From contig CAKZKB010000275.1 of the NCBI GenBank assembly GCA_937121005.1, positions 1 through 5,667 of the forward strand: 5,667 nt of DNA, in the 5' to 3' direction. The stretch comes from an uncultured cyanobacterium. Lineage in GTDB: Bacteria; Cyanobacteriota; Cyanobacteriia; Cyanobacteriales; Geitlerinemataceae. Of the stretch, positions 4,607-5,667 are shown one piece after another. Both the position numbers and the translations under genes were made by a program. The notes under the pieces are model-generated. The model searched no databases. It saw only the letters and a list, made by a program, of their open reading frames with translations, and had not been told where the DNA came from. Each line of letters begins with the position of its first letter. Positions within the stretch are counted from its first letter, which is position 1.

Positions 4607-5167
4607 CTACAAAGAATTACCAAAAGAGGGTAAACTGGCTTTATCCCCTTTCGTGTCTTGAAACGCCGGGAGATCCAACTGACCGCTTGATTGCCGCGAT
4701 CGCAGTGCCAAGCGATAGCTGACGCTTTGCAGTTCCGCGTGCAGGCGACGGTTTTCTTGCTGCAACGCCGCCACTTCTTCCTTGATGGGTTCGAGGCGTT
4801 CGGCAAATTTTTGGCGGTAAATTTCCGGGAGTTCTTGCACCACTTGTTCTAACATTCGGGCGCGATCGGTTAACTCGCTAACCGTTTGTCGCAGTTGGAC
4901 GATTTCGCTGTCGCGATCGCCGATTTGCGCTTGGTAGAATTCGACTTGTTCTTCGACTTCTTGCAATTGCTGGTGGAGGGTTTGCAACTTCGCCGTCTCG
5001 TTGCCATTTTGATGGACGATCGCGCCGTTATTGTTACCTTTGACGAGGCGAAACAATTCTTGCGACAATTGCTGAACCAAGCGATCGCGCATTTGCAACT
5101 CCGATCGCAAGCGAGACACTTCCGCGTGCGGATCCGAGGGATGCTGAGATTCGAGTGGGTTGACCAT
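4607..5167 (-). CDS. Coiled-coil protein of unknown function
   Basis: A 186-residue soluble protein with no signal peptide or membrane segment. Most of it is predicted alpha-helical coiled coil, in three parts: about residues 14-44 (EVSRLRSELQMRDRLVQQL then SQELFRLVKG), 59-112 (with EVEEQVEFYQAQIGDRDSEI and LRQTVSELTDRARMLEQVV) and 124-156 (RLEPIKEEVAALQQENRRLH). A Gly/Asn-rich break (44-57) separates the first two, and a polar low-complexity tail (157-186) ends the protein. I know similar QQLSQELFRLVKGN proteins only as uncharacterised cyanobacterial proteins. A structural or scaffold role is only a guess. The ATG at 5167-5165 (MVNPLESQ) is preferred because the helix begins soon after it; an in-frame ATG at 5218-5216 and a TTG at 5230-5228 would extend it by 17 or 21 residues. 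None has a good Shine-Dalgarno. It is divergent from tmk, 108 bp apart. Confidence 0.78.
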   Translation of the reverse strand: MVNPLESQHPSDPHAEVSRLRSELQMRDRLVQQLSQELFRLVKGNNNGAIVHQNGNETAKLQTLHQQLQEVEEQVEFYQAQIGDRDSEIVQLRQTVSELTDRARMLEQVVQELPEIYRQKFAERLEPIKEEVAALQQENRRLHAELQSVSYRLALRSRQSSGQLDLPAFQDTKGDKASLPSFGNSL

Positions 5168-5275
5168 AGCGCTTTTTTGTGATGGAATCTCCCGATGTAG
5201 CCGCTGTAGCACTGACATCGTTCGGTGCAAGTCGCACTCGGCTCCATTTTGCCACGTTATTGAGAAAATCGCACG

Positions 5276-5667
5276 ATGCCAGGAAAATTTGTCACGTTTG
5301 AAGGCGGAGAGGGGTGTGGGAAGACGACGCAGTTACGTCGCTTGCTAAAACTCGCCCTCGAGGTGGGGATCGACGCGGTGGCGACGCGGGAACCGGGGGG
5401 AACCGCACTCGGGGGGCAATTGCGGGAGGTGTTGCTGGAGGCGAAGCACGATCGCCCCATCGTCGATCGCGCAGAACTGCTACTGTTTGCGGCCGATCGC
5501 GCCCAACATATCGATGAGTTTATCCTACCACATTTAGAGCGCGGGGCGTTGGTTTTGTGCGATCGCTATGTGGATTCGACCATTGCATATCAAGGTTACG
5601 GTCGCGGTTTGGATCGCGACACCATCGATCGTCTCAATTATATCGCCACTGGTGGCTTGGAAAGCGA
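5276..5667 (+). CDS. tmk: Thymidylate kinase, N-terminal part
   Basis: Tmk phosphorylates dTMP to dTDP with ATP, the committed step feeding dTTP synthesis, in the cytoplasm. From the ATG at 5276, 130 residues are visible of a usual 205-215; the window edge cuts the gene before the LID region. The P-loop is FEGGEGCGKTTQ (8-19). The DR[YH]-type motif is LCDRYVDSTIAYQGYGRGLD (94-113), and the dTMP-binding TREPGGT (37-43) and LLLFAADRAQHID (68-80) are also present. All are standard. The P-loop has Cys14 where Ser or Ala is more usual; this is within normal variation. No strong Shine-Dalgarno precedes the ATG. The divergent neighbour is the coiled-coil gene. Confidence 0.96.
   Translation, partial: MPGKFVTFEGGEGCGKTTQLRRLLKLALEVGIDAVATREPGGTALGGQLREVLLEAKHDRPIVDRAELLLFAADRAQHIDEFILPHLERGALVLCDRYVDSTIAYQGYGRGLDRDTIDRLNYIATGGLES

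Larger units (their letters stand above)
37..5566. repeat. HIP1 octamer GCGATCGC, 13 dispersed copies
   Basis: Copies begin at 37, 586, 1744, 1871, 2825, 2965, 3991, 4032, 4343, 4696, 4913, 5081 and 5559. All lie within coding sequence and none in the spacers. About 0.1 copy is expected in random DNA of this length. HIP1 enrichment is a known mark of many cyanobacterial genomes and is the best evidence here for the host group. Confidence 0.95.

Noticed and set aside
5222..5246. tRNA T-arm and acceptor-like sequence before tmk
   Set aside because: GGTGCAAGTCGCACT followed by CGGCTCCA faintly resembles a tRNA 3' end, but no matching acceptor strand, D-arm or anticodon stem lies upstream.

Overview
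The window comes from a cyanobacterium, probably a filamentous, repeat-rich one. Three things support this. The palindromic octamer GCGATCGC (HIP1) occurs 13 times, against about 0.1 expected by chance. A phycobilin biosynthesis gene (pcyA) is present. The gaps between genes are filled with heptanucleotide tandem repeats and short palindromes of the kind common in such genomes. The species cannot be named from this sequence.

Layout. Bases 1-190 (minus) are the N-terminus of peptide chain release factor 3 (prfC), cut by the window edge. Bases 191-549 are a divergent intergenic region with a candidate prfC promoter and one doubtful 51-codon reading frame. Bases 550-960 (plus) encode a small four-helix MAPEG-family membrane protein. 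Bases 961-1333 hold no gene but are dense in repeats: heptamers, two AGAAACC-type palindromes, and a composite heptamer + GGAGCGAAGCGAC element. Bases 1334-2047 (plus) are pcyA, phycocyanobilin:ferredoxin oxidoreductase. A perfect 28-bp palindrome follows it. Bases 2195-3625 (plus) are a pyrF-pyrE fusion covering the last two steps of UMP synthesis. Bases 3626-3776 are a G-rich tract followed by nine TCATTGY heptamers that run into the end of the next gene. Bases 3770-4453 (minus) encode a rhomboid-family intramembrane serine protease whose leader contains a second, inverted copy of the composite element. Bases 4607-5167 (minus) encode a coiled-coil protein of unknown function. Bases 5276-5667 (plus) are the N-terminal 130 residues of thymidylate kinase (tmk), cut by the window edge.

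The genes do not form one pathway. pyrF-pyrE and tmk both serve pyrimidine nucleotide supply but lie 1.65 kb apart with opposite-strand genes between them, and pcyA belongs to light-harvesting pigment synthesis. Every gene appears to have its own transcription unit. No defence system, prophage, transposase, CRISPR array, tRNA or rRNA was seen.

I found no new multi-gene system. The most interesting signals are in the non-coding DNA. Two identical 28-nt composite repeats both point at a downstream start codon. Repeat units appear to supply the rhomboid gene's ribosome-binding region at one end and its stop codon at the other. A nine-tract G-quadruplex-type sequence lies directly after the pyrF-pyrE stop codon.
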